This document shows, one piece after another, positions 1-9,356 of a stretch of 64,000 nucleotides of DNA. The number at the start of each line of letters is the position of its first letter. Position 1 is the stretch's first letter. The notes under the pieces are model-generated. The model was given only the letters and a program-made list of their open reading frames with translations. It was not told the DNA's origin and did no database searches. Source of the stretch: Aureibaculum luteum (GTDB taxonomy: Bacteria > Bacteroidota > Bacteroidia > Flavobacteriales > Flavobacteriaceae); the NCBI RefSeq assembly GCF_003449015.1, contig NZ_QRGD01000009.1:62001-126000 (forward strand), given 5' to 3'. The translations under genes and the position numbers were made by a program.

Positions 1-741
1 TCTATGATCTCTATCATCTGCAACTTGATGATACAGTTCATCGGGACTTGGATGAAGTTTTAAGATCCATTCTAGGCCCCACTTTGCTTCATCTAGTACG
101 TCAGGTAATTTATTTACACCTTTTAGACCTCTAGCATCAACCTTATCCTGAAAACTGCTTGGTTTCATTTGATAGGCCATAAGCAATCTGGCGGTCGTGT
201 TACTGCTCGTTATCAGATATTTTAATTGGTCGCCAGCATCGTGCCAACCACCAGTAGCATCAATTCTGGTAGAATCTAACCTTTTGCCGAAGAAACTTAA
301 TCCGTCTTTTTGATGGCAGAACTGTTTGGTATACGGATTAAAACCACAACGTTGTGTTCTTATAAAGCTAACGACATTTTCTTGCCATTTAGGATAAGCA
401 CCAATAGTAAAAAATTGACTTTTAATTTGGTGTTCATTTAGTTCAAAGTGATACGTTCCTGCAATTTTAAAATCAGAAAAATCTGCCGTATAATAATGAG
501 AAAATGGATGCCAAGACGCTGCATGAAGTATGGTTTTGTACGTTTTTAGTGTTACCCCTTTCTCATTTTTTAATATCAATATTGGATTGCTAAGTGCTCC
601 TTTACTAAGAATAACCGCTTTTTTTGGCATATTGTTTGGGTAACCCTGTAAGTTAACTCTAATCTCTACTTCAGATTTTGCCTGAGCATTAATGGCAAAA
701 GCCCCAATCATCAGAATGAAAAATACTCGAATAATACTCAT
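1..741 (-). CDS. Secreted glycoside hydrolase family 9 (endoglucanase-like), 5' part only
   Basis: The first 247 residues are visible; the rest lies beyond the left edge. Residues 1-20 form a signal peptide ending INAQ. Residues 24-112 look like the Ig-like CelD_N domain that precedes many GH9 catalytic domains. The catalytic domain begins near residue 120 (FIRTQRCG) and contains DATGGWHDAGD at 161-171, the GH9 hallmark whose aspartates (168, 171) activate the water in the inverting reaction. HQVADDRDH at 238-246 is also typical of Bacteroidota GH9. Family members cut beta-1,4-glucans or related glycans outside the cytoplasm. The ATG at 739-741 starts directly at the signal peptide. Substrate cannot be inferred from this part; whether the catalytic Glu and any sorting domain are present is unseen. 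Confidence 0.9.
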   Translation of the reverse strand, partial: MSIIRVFFILMIGAFAINAQAKSEVEIRVNLQGYPNNMPKKAVILSKGALSNPILILKNEKGVTLKTYKTILHAASWHPFSHYYTADFSDFKIAGTYHFELNEHQIKSQFFTIGAYPKWQENVVSFIRTQRCGFNPYTKQFCHQKDGLSFFGKRLDSTRIDATGGWHDAGDQLKYLITSSNTTARLLMAYQMKPSSFQDKVDARGLKGVNKLPDVLDEAKWGLEWILKLHPSPDELYHQVADDRDHR

Positions 742-788
742 AAATCATTGCTTTTTGTACTGCTTAATTTTAGTATTCAATTTTCTTA

Positions 789-926
789 ATGCCGTACAAC
801 CGTTCTTGTATGGTTAGTTGTGTGGTTTGAGCAATGAATTTACTAAATAAAACGCGAATGACGAAATTCCGAAGGAATTTTCCAAGTGAGCTATATCTAG
901 CATTTAAGTTTAAATATTGTTAGCTA
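789..926. repeat. Probable dispersed flavobacterial repeat abutting the GNAT gene
   Basis: The stretch between the GH9 and GNAT genes holds no ORF. It contains a perfect short hairpin, AAATTCC-GAA-GGAATTT (864-880), and an AT-rich end running into GTTAGC at 919-924. The text resembles, from memory, a family of dispersed repeats found beside small accessory genes in marine Flavobacteriaceae genomes. It ends three bases from the GNAT stop codon. Only one copy is visible in this window, so the repeat status is inference. Confidence 0.4.
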
Positions 927-929
927 CTA

Positions 930-1448
930 TTATGAGTATTTAAGAAACATTATGTGATTTGGATTTGATCGTGTTTCTGATATTTTGAAATTATATTTTC
1001 CTATAATCTTAAATCCTATTTTCGTATAAAAATGTATAGCTCTTAGATTTTCTTCCCAAACCGCTAGCCAAATACCTTTTTGATTTTGATTTTTTGATAA
1101 TTGAATGATAAAATCAAAGAGTTTCGTGCCTAATTTTTGTCCATAAAACTCTTTTAAAAGATATAACCGGTCCAATTTAGTTACGTATAACTCATTGATG
1201 TCTTTGTTAGGCGTATTCAATTGAATTTTTGAAAATCCAGCAGCTTTATTGTTGAAATAGATTATATGATATTGAATTTTCGTGTTTTCAAACTCTTTAG
1301 ATATATTCTTTGTGTTGTAAGTTTTAGAAACAAAACTATTAATATCTTCTGCAGATGCACTGTTTCCGTGAGATTCTAAAAATGATTTTTTTCCAATTTC
1401 AGCAATTAATTCAGAATGCTCAATACTTGCTTTTACTATTTTAATCAT
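930..1448 (-). CDS. GNAT family N-acetyltransferase
   Basis: A 172-residue cytoplasmic protein with the GNAT fold. YGQKLGTKLFDF at 102-113 is the acetyl-CoA pyrophosphate loop (motif A, Q/RxxGxG/A form), and WEENLRAIHFYTKIGFK at 131-147 is the usual motif B ending in an aromatic followed by a Gly-Phe. Family members transfer acetyl from acetyl-CoA to an amine; the substrate is not predictable. The gene stands alone between two non-coding stretches and its 3' end touches the probable repeat at 789-926, which fits a movable accessory gene. No strong promoter was recognised upstream. Confidence 0.85.
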   Translation of the reverse strand: MIKIVKASIEHSELIAEIGKKSFLESHGNSASAEDINSFVSKTYNTKNISKEFENTKIQYHIIYFNNKAAGFSKIQLNTPNKDINELYVTKLDRLYLLKEFYGQKLGTKLFDFIIQLSKNQNQKGIWLAVWEENLRAIHFYTKIGFKIIGKYNFKISETRSNPNHIMFLKYS

Positions 1449-1647
1449 TGGTGTAAACTTTCATAATTTTTTTCGCATCATTTGTAATATCACTATGATC
1501 AATATGCTTACTATTTACCAACGTGTTGGTCTCTTCCGCAAGAACAAAACGATGGTTTAAATGTGATCATTTTCAGATGATGAAGTTGTAAAAAGAAGAT
1601 GAATTTTAGAATAAAGAGAGCATATATTATAAAAACGTCAAAATGAC
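1449..1647. other. Non-coding gap with a small palindrome
   Basis: No gene is supported here. The near-palindrome ACCAACGTGTTGGT lies at about 1516-1529. The gap separates the isolated GNAT gene from the murB operon. Confidence 0.4.
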
Positions 1648-2655
1648 CTAAATAATATTAACCTCGGCTTCAATAGCAATATTAAATTTATCAAAAACGG
1701 TTTTCTGAATTAATTTTGATAGAGCCAATACTTCTTTTCCGGTAGCATTACCATAATTAACCAATACCAAAGCTTGGTTTTTATGGCTTCCAGTATTTCC
1801 AATTCGTTTACCTTTAAATCCTGATTGTTCTACCAACCAACCTGCTGGCACTTTAATTTCAGTATCAGATACCTTATAATGGGGTGCATCTGGAAATTTT
1901 TCTTGTAGGTTCTTAAACTCAGAAGCTAAAATAACAGGGTTCTTAAAAAAACTACCGCTGTTACCCAAATCTGCTGGGTCAGGTAATTTACTTTTTCTGA
2001 TGGCGATAACAGCATCTGAAATATTTTTTATAGTAGGGGTTTCAATTCCGTTTTTTTTCAATTCTGCCTGAATAGCCCCATAAGAACTATTTAATTGATG
2101 TTTGTTTTTGGTAAGTTTAAAAAATACGTTGGTAATAATATAGTTACCTTTCAATTGGTTTTTAAAAACGGAGTTTCTGTAGCCAAAGGCACACTCCGCA
2201 TGGGTGAAGGTTCTTGTTTTACCAGTTTCAATTGCTACGGCTTCAACAGTTAAACACGTGTCTTTTAGTTCAACGCCATATGCACCAATATTTTGGATAG
2301 GAGCTGTACCTACATTGCCAGGTATGAGTGACATGTTTTCAACACCTCCAAAATTATGAGCAATACACCACAATACAAACTGATGCCAGTTTTCACCAGC
2401 AGCAACTTTTACAATTACATCGCTGTCACTTTGCTCAACAATTTCTATCCCTTTAAAGGCAATATGAACTACTAATTTATCAATATTTGTTGTAAGCAAC
2501 ACATTACTACCTCCGCCAAGTATAAAAAAATCTTTTTCTTGTTCTAAAAGGATACACAAAGATTCTATGCTTTCGATAGAAACAAATTGTTTGGCATTTA
2601 CATCAATACCAAACGTATTATAGGGCAGTAAAGAAATGTTATGTTGAATTTGCAT
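1648..2655 (-). CDS. murB: UDP-N-acetylenolpyruvoylglucosamine reductase MurB
   Basis: MurB reduces UDP-GlcNAc-enolpyruvate to UDP-MurNAc with NADPH and FAD in the cytoplasm, the second committed step of peptidoglycan synthesis. The 335-residue length matches type I (E. coli-like) MurB. The FAD-binding stretch FILGGGSNVLLT is at 44-55 and IPGNVGTAPIQNIGAYG at 111-127. The catalytic set is present: Arg160 in GYRNS, Ser235 in GSFFKNP (proton donor) and Glu331 near the C-terminus. Its ATG overlaps the stop of the upstream aminotransferase gene by one base (TAATG), so the two are translationally coupled. Confidence 0.97.
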   Translation of the reverse strand: MQIQHNISLLPYNTFGIDVNAKQFVSIESIESLCILLEQEKDFFILGGGSNVLLTTNIDKLVVHIAFKGIEIVEQSDSDVIVKVAAGENWHQFVLWCIAHNFGGVENMSLIPGNVGTAPIQNIGAYGVELKDTCLTVEAVAIETGKTRTFTHAECAFGYRNSVFKNQLKGNYIITNVFFKLTKNKHQLNSSYGAIQAELKKNGIETPTIKNISDAVIAIRKSKLPDPADLGNSGSFFKNPVILASEFKNLQEKFPDAPHYKVSDTEIKVPAGWLVEQSGFKGKRIGNTGSHKNQALVLVNYGNATGKEVLALSKLIQKTVFDKFNIAIEAEVNII

Positions 2656-3845
2656 TAGTCTTTGTATACTTTTAAAGCTTCTTTTAATATTGCAACTGAT
2701 TTGATTAAACTTTCCTTATTTAGTACATATGCAATTCTTACTTGGTTGAGTCCCACCCCAGGAGTAGAGTAGAAGCCAGCTGCAGGTGCCACCATAATTG
2801 TTTCACCGTTAACATCAAAATCTTCTAAAAGCCATTGTGCAAAACGGTCGGTGTTTTTTACAGGCAATTCAGCAATACAATAAAAAGCTCCTTTTGGAGT
2901 ACCTACCTTTACACCTTCAATTTTTTGTAATTCAGATACTAATGTATTTCTACGATCTACATATTCTGTAATAACAGCATCAAAATAACTTTGTGGTGTT
3001 TCTAAAGCCGCTTCACTAGCAATTTGAGCAAATGTAGGTGGACTTAAACGTGCTTGGGCAAATTTTAATGCCGTTTGTATTAAGGTCTTGTTTTTAGATA
3101 CTAAACAACCAATACGTGCTCCACACATACTATATCGTTTAGATACAGAGTCAATTACAATAGCATTTTCTTCTAAACCTTCTTCTTGTAGTATCGAATA
3201 ATGTTCTAAACCATCATACGTAAATTCTCTATACACTTCATCGGCAATTAAAAAGAGATCATGCTTCTTTACAATTGCAGCTAGTTTTTTTATTTCTTCT
3301 TTTGAGTATAAGTATCCTGTCGGATTGCCAGGGTTACAAATTAAAATAGCCTTTGTCTTTGGAGTAATTAATTTTTCAAACTCCTCAATAGGAGGTAAGG
3401 CAAAGTTATCGTCAATTTTAGAAACCACAGGCACAATAGTAACCCCTGAAGAGGTTGAGAATCCGTTATAGTTGGCATAAAAAGGTTCAGGTATTATTAC
3501 TTCATCATCAACATCCATAATGCTACCAAATGCAAAAAGAAGAGCCTCACTACCACCAGTAGTTACGATAATATCGTCATGTTTAACATGAATATCATTT
3601 TTAGCATAATAATCCGCTATTTTTTGACGATACACTTCAGAACCTTCTGATCTAGAATAGGCTAGAATTTCTAACGAGTTATTTTTTACTGCGTCTAAGG
3701 CTATTTTGGGTGTTTTTATATCGGGTTGACCAATATTTAAATGATAAATGATTTTACCTGCTTTTTGAGCTTTCTCAGCATATGGTACCAATTTTCGAAT
3801 TGGAGATTGCGGCATTAAGCTTCCTTTTTTTGATACTATTGGCAT
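2655..3845 (-). CDS. Class I/II PLP-dependent aminotransferase (AspC/AatA-like)
   Basis: A fold-type I aminotransferase of 396 residues when read from the ATG at 3843-3845; the open frame extends ten codons further, but that extension has no family resemblance. Visible motifs are the NPGNPTG loop that binds the substrate carboxylate, ADEVYREFTYDG with the Asp that contacts the pyridine nitrogen, and DSVSKRYSMCGARIG, in which the lysine (about residue 236) forms the Schiff base with PLP. Close relatives are annotated as aspartate or aromatic aminotransferases; the exact amino donor is not deducible. It is the first gene of a two-gene operon with murB (one-base overlap). Confidence 0.92.
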   Translation of the reverse strand: MPIVSKKGSLMPQSPIRKLVPYAEKAQKAGKIIYHLNIGQPDIKTPKIALDAVKNNSLEILAYSRSEGSEVYRQKIADYYAKNDIHVKHDDIIVTTGGSEALLFAFGSIMDVDDEVIIPEPFYANYNGFSTSSGVTIVPVVSKIDDNFALPPIEEFEKLITPKTKAILICNPGNPTGYLYSKEEIKKLAAIVKKHDLFLIADEVYREFTYDGLEHYSILQEEGLEENAIVIDSVSKRYSMCGARIGCLVSKNKTLIQTALKFAQARLSPPTFAQIASEAALETPQSYFDAVITEYVDRRNTLVSELQKIEGVKVGTPKGAFYCIAELPVKNTDRFAQWLLEDFDVNGETIMVAPAAGFYSTPGVGLNQVRIAYVLNKESLIKSVAILKEALKVYKD

Positions 3846-4091
3846 AACTATAATTAAAATCTGTTCGTAGAACAAAATTGCGAAATTTTATTCAATTTCT
3901 ACCTTAGAAAATAAAATATTAAAACATCATAATTTCAAAGGTGAATGGCTACTAAATTTAAAGGTTTGAGTTGAGTAATGGATAGTCAAATTCTTAAAAA
4001 TAAGTCATTTAAAAAGTTAAAGTCTTAAAAAAAATAGGAATTTATTGAATAATTCACTATTTTTAAGAATACTTAAATTCATTTTATAAAT

Positions 4092-5411
4092 TTGAAAGTC
4101 AGATTTTTACATATTGTTTTAGTACTGTTTGTTGTTAGTAACAGTTTTGCTCAAGATAAATTTAATATTCTGGGTAATAAGGATAGTTATGCCTTGTCTT
4201 TTAAAATGGTTAATAATTTAATTATTATTCCCATTGAAGTGAATGATGTAAAGCTGAATTTTTTATTAGATACTGGTGTTGATAATTCTTTACTGATCAA
4301 TCTAAAATTAGAAGATTCGCTAAACCTTAATAATGTTGAAGAGATACGTTTAAGAGGTCTCGGTGAAGGGGATCATGTTAATGCAGTAAAATCTAAAAAT
4401 AACACTTTTAAACTGGGTAAGATTTTTAATGACAAGCATATGGTCTATGCTATACAAAGTGAAAATTTAGACCTTTCTTCACGTTTGGGCATTGATATAA
4501 ACGGAATTATTGGTGGCGATTTATTTAGAGATTTTATTGTTGAAATTAATTATGCTACGCAACGCGTAAAGTTTTACAATCCAGATACCTATACCTATAA
4601 AGATTGTAGACGCTGTGAAGATTTTGAATTGCATTTTTATAAAAATAAACCATACATCTATGCATCAGTTGATGTTGATAAAGAAATACCTGTTAAATTA
4701 TTAATAGATTCTGGAGGTAGTGATGCCTTATGGCTTTTTGATGAATCTAGTTTAGATATTTCTATTCCAGAAAAACATTTTAATGATTATTTAGGAAGAG
4801 GGTTAAGCGGTAATGTATATGGTAAACGAAGTAAGATAAAAAAAATAATGTTGGGTACTTATATACTTAAAGATGCCAATGTAGCCTATCCTAATTATAG
4901 TTCTATCGAAAAAGCATATCGGCATGAAGAGAGAAATGGTTCATTAGGTTCAGAAATCTTAAAGCGGTTTAGAATTGTTTATGATTATCCAAACAAAAGA
5001 TTGACCATTAAAAAACCATCTAAATATTTTAAAGATCCATTCTTATATAATATGAGTGGTATTGAGTTGATGCATAATGGAAGTAAGATGGTAAAAGAGA
5101 GGCAATCAGACCTATTAAAATCGAATTCTGAAGGTAGTGATCGTGCAACGGTTCAAATGGTGTATAGTTATGTGTATTCTTTGAAACCATCCTATAAAAT
5201 TGCAGAACTAAGAAAAGATTCACCGGCTTATCAAGCAGGTTTACAAAAAGACGATATCATTTTAGAAATTAACAGAAAGGCTTCTTATAACTACAAACTT
5301 CAAGAAATCACTTATTTGTTTTCTAGTAAAGAAGGTAAAAAGATAAAATTGTTAGTTGAGCGGAATGGCGTAGAATTAAACTTTGAGTTTAAACTTAAAA
5401 AACTCCTCTAA
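4092..5411 (+). CDS. Secreted retropepsin-like aspartyl protease with C-terminal PDZ domain
   Basis: A 439-residue exported protein. The frame opens with TTG at 4092, which gives a good signal peptide (residues 1-20, cleaved after SFA); the first ATG would lie after it, so TTG is the supported start. Two retropepsin-like halves follow: LLDTGVDNS with Asp60 and LLIDSGGSDALW with Asp206, the DTG/DSG pair expected of a single-chain aspartyl protease. A PDZ domain occupies about 350-435 (KDSPAYQAGLQKDDIILEIN). Proteins of this architecture are common in Bacteroidota and probably act on periplasmic or surface proteins; targets are unknown. It is a monocistronic gene that converges on the DUF1573 gene with a shared terminator. 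Confidence 0.85.
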   Translation: MKVRFLHIVLVLFVVSNSFAQDKFNILGNKDSYALSFKMVNNLIIIPIEVNDVKLNFLLDTGVDNSLLINLKLEDSLNLNNVEEIRLRGLGEGDHVNAVKSKNNTFKLGKIFNDKHMVYAIQSENLDLSSRLGIDINGIIGGDLFRDFIVEINYATQRVKFYNPDTYTYKDCRRCEDFELHFYKNKPYIYASVDVDKEIPVKLLIDSGGSDALWLFDESSLDISIPEKHFNDYLGRGLSGNVYGKRSKIKKIMLGTYILKDANVAYPNYSSIEKAYRHEERNGSLGSEILKRFRIVYDYPNKRLTIKKPSKYFKDPFLYNMSGIELMHNGSKMVKERQSDLLKSNSEGSDRATVQMVYSYVYSLKPSYKIAELRKDSPAYQAGLQKDDIILEINRKASYNYKLQEITYLFSSKEGKKIKLLVERNGVELNFEFKLKKLL

Positions 5412-5438
5412 AAATATTATTTTTTTTTATAAAATTAA

Positions 5439-5464
5439 AAAAGCGACCAAAGTTGGTCGCTTTT
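5439..5464. terminator. Bidirectional rho-independent terminator
   Basis: A perfect 12-bp inverted repeat, AAAAGCGACCAA (5439-5450) and its complement (5453-5464), with a very short loop and A/T tracts on both sides. It lies between two convergent genes and can serve either strand. Confidence 0.9.
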
Positions 5465-5600
5465 ATAGTATATAAAACTCTAAATTTAAAACTATTTTAA
5501 TTTCTCTGAAAGCATAGTGCCTTCCACTTTCTACTTCACTTCTCCTATAGGGAGCTCAGAAATGATTTTTTATCAGTTCTAGATGAGGTAAAATAAATTT

Positions 5601-6062
5601 TTATTGTTCTGGTGTAGCAACCATACTTTTTTCATGGTTTTCTAACTTGGTTAGGCTACTTTCTTTTTTTACATTTCCACGAACTGGTATAACAATTTTA
5701 GGTCTATCAGCATTAGAAGTAATTGTTATTGATTTGGCTATTTGGCCAACTCTGTTGGTGTCATATTTTACTGCTATTTCACCAGTTTGGCCCGGCATAA
5801 TAGGTTCTTTTGGTGCAGAAGGTACTGTACAACCACAACTACCTGTTACTCTAGATATGATTAAAGGTGATTTACCAACATTGGTAAATTTTAATAATCT
5901 CACGCCATCGGCATTCTTTTCAATTGAGCCATAGTCAACATTTTTTGTTGCAAATTTAAACTTTGGGGCATTAGGATCTACTTTTGTTGCTGTAGTTTCC
6001 TCTTGGGCATTTATTGAAAAACTGATACACCCGATAAATAATAATACTGCTAATTTCTTCAT
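5601..6062 (-). CDS. DUF1573 domain protein, exported
   Basis: A 153-residue protein with a signal peptide (1-19, ending INA) and one DUF1573 domain. That domain is an Ig-like beta-sandwich; here it shows the usual VDYGSIEKNADG start, NVGKSPLIIS and the SCGCTVP motif at 75-81, whose two cysteines are typical. DUF1573 proteins are abundant in Bacteroidota and are periplasmic or surface proteins without a settled function. It is a single gene with its own upstream spacer, divergent from valS. Confidence 0.88.
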   Translation of the reverse strand: MKKLAVLLFIGCISFSINAQEETTATKVDPNAPKFKFATKNVDYGSIEKNADGVRLLKFTNVGKSPLIISRVTGSCGCTVPSAPKEPIMPGQTGEIAVKYDTNRVGQIAKSITITSNADRPKIVIPVRGNVKKESSLTKLENHEKSMVATPEQ

Positions 6063-6118
6063 TTTTATTTGTAATTTATTAAAGTATAAAGATATAAAAT
6101 TATAACGACTAATTTATT

Positions 6119-6146
6119 TTTGTATTGTTTAGAAATTGTAACTTTG
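6119..6146 (+). promoter_or_regulatory. Bacteroidota-type promoter of valS
   Basis: TTTG at 6119-6122 (-33 box) and TAACTTTG at 6139-6146 (-7 box, TAnnTTTG) are separated by 16 bases and lie 30 bases before the valS ATG. Confidence 0.7.
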
Positions 6147-6175
6147 CTAATTGTTTTCAAAAACTATACCAAAAT

Positions 6176-8809
6176 ATGAGTATTCCCTCTAAATATGATG
6201 CTAGCCAAGTAGAAAGTAAATGGTACAATTACTGGATGAAACACAATTATTTTCATTCAACACCTAATGAAAAAGAACCATATACTATTGTAATTCCGCC
6301 TCCAAATGTAACTGGAATTTTGCACATGGGCCATATGTTAAACAATACAATTCAAGATGTATTGGTAAGACGTGCACGTTTACAGGGTAAAAATGCTTGT
6401 TGGGTACCTGGTACAGATCATGCTTCTATTGCTACAGAAGCAAAAGTAGTTGCCAAACTAAAAGAGAATGGCATTCAAAAAAATGACCTGTCTCGTGAAG
6501 AATTTTTAAAGCATGCTTGGGATTGGACAGATGAATATGGTGGTGTTATTTTAGAACAATTAAAAAAGTTAGGTTGTTCTTGTGATTGGGATAGAACCAA
6601 ATTCACATTAGATGATGACATGAGTGAGTCTGTTATTAAAGTTTTTATTGATTTATACAATAAAGGCATGATATACAGAGGTTTTAGAATGGTAAATTGG
6701 GATCCTGAAGCTAAAACTACCTTGTCAGATGAAGAAGTACATTACGAAGAACGTCAAGGAAATTTATATTATTTAGAGTATAACATTGTTGATAGTGATG
6801 AAAAAGTAACTATTGCTACTACACGTCCGGAAACCATTTTAGGGGATACTGCAATTTGTATTAATCCGAATGACGAGCGTTTTACGCATTTAAGAGGAAA
6901 AAAAGTAATTGTACCCTTGTGTGATCGAGTAATACCGATTATTGAAGATGAATATGTAGATATAGAGTTCGGTACAGGTTGTTTAAAAGTAACCCCTGCA
7001 CATGACGAAAATGATAAAAATTTAGGAGATAAACACAACTTAGAAGTTATTGATATTTTTAATGAAGATGCTACGTTAAATAGCTTTGGATTACATTATC
7101 AAGGTAAAGATAGGTTTGTAGTAAGAAAAGAAATCTCTAAAGAATTAGAAGAAAAAGGCTTTTTGGTAAAAACAGAAAGTCATTTACATAAAGTAGGAAC
7201 ATCTGAGCGTACAAAAGCGGTTATCGAACCACGTTTGTCTGATCAGTGGTTCTTAAAAATGGAAGAATTAGCCAAGCCAGCGATAAAAGCGGTGTTAGAA
7301 AATGATGAGGTTAAGTTTTTTCCACAAAAATTTGAAAATACCTATAGACATTGGATGGAAAATATTCGCGATTGGAATATTTCTAGACAGTTATGGTGGG
7401 GCCAACGAATTCCGGCCTACTATTTTGGAGATGGTAAAGAAGATTTTGTAGTGGCTGAGAGTAGGGAAGAGGCTTATGAAAAAGCAATTGCCAGAACTAA
7501 AAATCAAAATCTAAAAATTGAAGACTTAAGACAAGACAATGATGTATTAGATACTTGGTTTTCTTCTTGGTTATGGCCAATGAGTGTTTTTGATGGTATT
7601 CGTAATCCTGAAAATGAAGATATTCAATACTATTATCCAACCAATGATTTAGTAACAGGTCCAGATATTTTATTCTTTTGGGTAGCTCGTATGATTGTTG
7701 CGGGTTATGAGTTTAAAAATGAAAGACCGTTTGAGAATGTATATTTTACAGGATTAGTAAGAGACAAACAACGACGTAAAATGAGTAAGTCGTTAGGTAA
7801 TTCACCTGACGCTTTAAAATTGATTGAAGACTATGGAGCTGATGGTGTTCGTGTAGGCTTATTGTTAAGTGCAGCAGCTGGTAACGATTTAATGTTTGAT
7901 GAGGCGTTGTGCCAACAAGGAAAACAATTTGCCAATAAAATTTGGAATGCCTTTAGGTTGGTAACCGGATGGGAAGTTGATGCAACTATTGAGCAACCTA
8001 ATTCTAGTAAAATAGCTATTGAATGGTATGAAGCTACTTTTCAAGAGACATTGGTTGAAATTGAAGATCATTTTAGTAAATACAGACTTTCAGATGCCTT
8101 AATGGCAACCTATAAATTAATTTGGGATGATTTCTGCTCATGGTTACTAGAGATGGTAAAACCAAATTATGGTGCACCTATTGATGCTGAAACTTATAAA
8201 AGTATCATTGCTATTTTTGAAAATAATTTAAAAATATTGCATCCGTTTATGCCGTTTTTAACGGAAGAAATTTGGCAATTTATTGAGAAGAGAAGTCCTG
8301 AGGATGCCTTAATTGTTGCCGAATGGCCTAAGAATGCAATTATAAATACGGATTTAATAAAACAGTTTGATTTCACTAAAGAGGTTGTTTCAGGGATTAG
8401 AAATATCCGAAAAGAGAAAAATATTTCTTTCAAAGAAAAAATCGGATTCTCGATATTAAACAACGAAAATTCTGCAACTATTTTTGATGATGTTATTCAA
8501 AAATTAGGAAATTTAGAGAGTATAGAAACCGTTAGTGAAGCGGTGCAAGGAGCGTTAACTTTTAGAGTAAAATCGAATGAGTATTTTATTCCAATAGCTG
8601 GAGCTGTAAATGTTGAAGACGAAATTAAAAAACTAACCGAAGAGTTAAATTACACGGAAGGGTTTTTAAAATCGGTACAGAAAAAACTATCGAATGAACG
8701 TTTTGTTTCTAATGCACCAGATCAAGTAGTAGCAAGTGAAAAGCAAAAAGAAGCCGATGCTGTTGCTAAAATTGAAACGTTGAAAGCGAGTTTAGCAAGT
8801 TTGAAGTAG
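6176..8809 (+). CDS. valS: Valine-tRNA ligase
   Basis: Class I aminoacyl-tRNA synthetase that charges tRNA-Val and edits mischarged threonine. From the ATG at 6176 it is 877 residues, normal for the family; a longer frame from TTG 6125 would begin inside the promoter and is rejected. The HIGH signature is HMGH at 50-53 after PPPNVTGIL, and the KMSKS loop is at 535-539. The CP1 editing domain lies between them ([13 protein letters not shown] region), followed by the tRNA anticodon-binding domain. The last 65 residues form the Lys/Glu-rich C-terminal coiled coil characteristic of ValS. The gene appears monocistronic. Confidence 0.98.
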   Translation: MSIPSKYDASQVESKWYNYWMKHNYFHSTPNEKEPYTIVIPPPNVTGILHMGHMLNNTIQDVLVRRARLQGKNACWVPGTDHASIATEAKVVAKLKENGIQKNDLSREEFLKHAWDWTDEYGGVILEQLKKLGCSCDWDRTKFTLDDDMSESVIKVFIDLYNKGMIYRGFRMVNWDPEAKTTLSDEEVHYEERQGNLYYLEYNIVDSDEKVTIATTRPETILGDTAICINPNDERFTHLRGKKVIVPLCDRVIPIIEDEYVDIEFGTGCLKVTPAHDENDKNLGDKHNLEVIDIFNEDATLNSFGLHYQGKDRFVVRKEISKELEEKGFLVKTESHLHKVGTSERTKAVIEPRLSDQWFLKMEELAKPAIKAVLENDEVKFFPQKFENTYRHWMENIRDWNISRQLWWGQRIPAYYFGDGKEDFVVAESREEAYEKAIARTKNQNLKIEDLRQDNDVLDTWFSSWLWPMSVFDGIRNPENEDIQYYYPTNDLVTGPDILFFWVARMIVAGYEFKNERPFENVYFTGLVRDKQRRKMSKSLGNSPDALKLIEDYGADGVRVGLLLSAAAGNDLMFDEALCQQGKQFANKIWNAFRLVTGWEVDATIEQPNSSKIAIEWYEATFQETLVEIEDHFSKYRLSDALMATYKLIWDDFCSWLLEMVKPNYGAPIDAETYKSIIAIFENNLKILHPFMPFLTEEIWQFIEKRSPEDALIVAEWPKNAIINTDLIKQFDFTKEVVSGIRNIRKEKNISFKEKIGFSILNNENSATIFDDVIQKLGNLESIETVSEAVQGALTFRVKSNEYFIPIAGAVNVEDEIKKLTEELNYTEGFLKSVQKKLSNERFVSNAPDQVVASEKQKEADAVAKIETLKASLASLK

Positions 8810-8867
8810 GTTAGCATAAATACGTTGAGGTAAGTTTTAGTGTAGTTTATTGTTGAAATTATCAAAA

Positions 8868-9254
8868 ATGAAAAGTAAAAAGATAGTACCCTTTATATTT
8901 GGATTAATTTTTATAACAATATCTTGTAGCTCAGATGCTGTAGATTTGAATCCAAATTATCCTAGTGAATTTATCAATACCTGGTTAGAATCCTATGAAG
9001 AGGACTATGGAATTTATAGACCCTCTGACTATACAACTTTTCCTGAATCATTATATAGACAGTCCTATGCATTTATGATTAATAATGAATGTGAATACTT
9101 GGTGTTATCTCCAGTGGATGCTCATTATATTGAAAAAGGTTTTTGGGAATACATTGAAAAAGAGAACGTTATAAATATATATAATCCTGATAAGGAATTA
9201 TTTAAAAAATTAAAAGTGACTACGATTTCATCTGAGCTTTTACAAATTGAATAA
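8868..9254 (+). CDS. Small putative lipoprotein, unknown function
   Basis: A 128-residue protein read from ATG 8868. It starts with a basic, then hydrophobic segment ending in ITISC, giving a lipobox with Cys20 followed by Ser-Ser, so it should be a lipid-anchored envelope protein. A TTG six codons upstream keeps the frame but adds nothing. The mature part (about 108 residues) is acidic and rich in Tyr, and resembles small lipocalin-like lipoproteins common in flavobacteria; I do not recognise a named domain. It follows valS by 58 bases and precedes the pseudouridine synthase by about 100. Confidence 0.6.
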   Translation: MKSKKIVPFIFGLIFITISCSSDAVDLNPNYPSEFINTWLESYEEDYGIYRPSDYTTFPESLYRQSYAFMINNECEYLVLSPVDAHYIEKGFWEYIEKENVINIYNPDKELFKKLKVTTISSELLQIE

Positions 9255-9356
9255 AAGCAAACCTTTTGCCGTGTATAAATCACAGCTATTCTTAGTTAAA
9301 TTTAAAACAAAATCAATCCAACAGAAATACATATTGTACCTGAAATTCCTGCTCCA

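Noticed and set aside
5647-5934. 95-residue frame on the plus strand over the DUF1573 gene
   Set aside because: Antisense of a well supported gene, with no conserved pattern.
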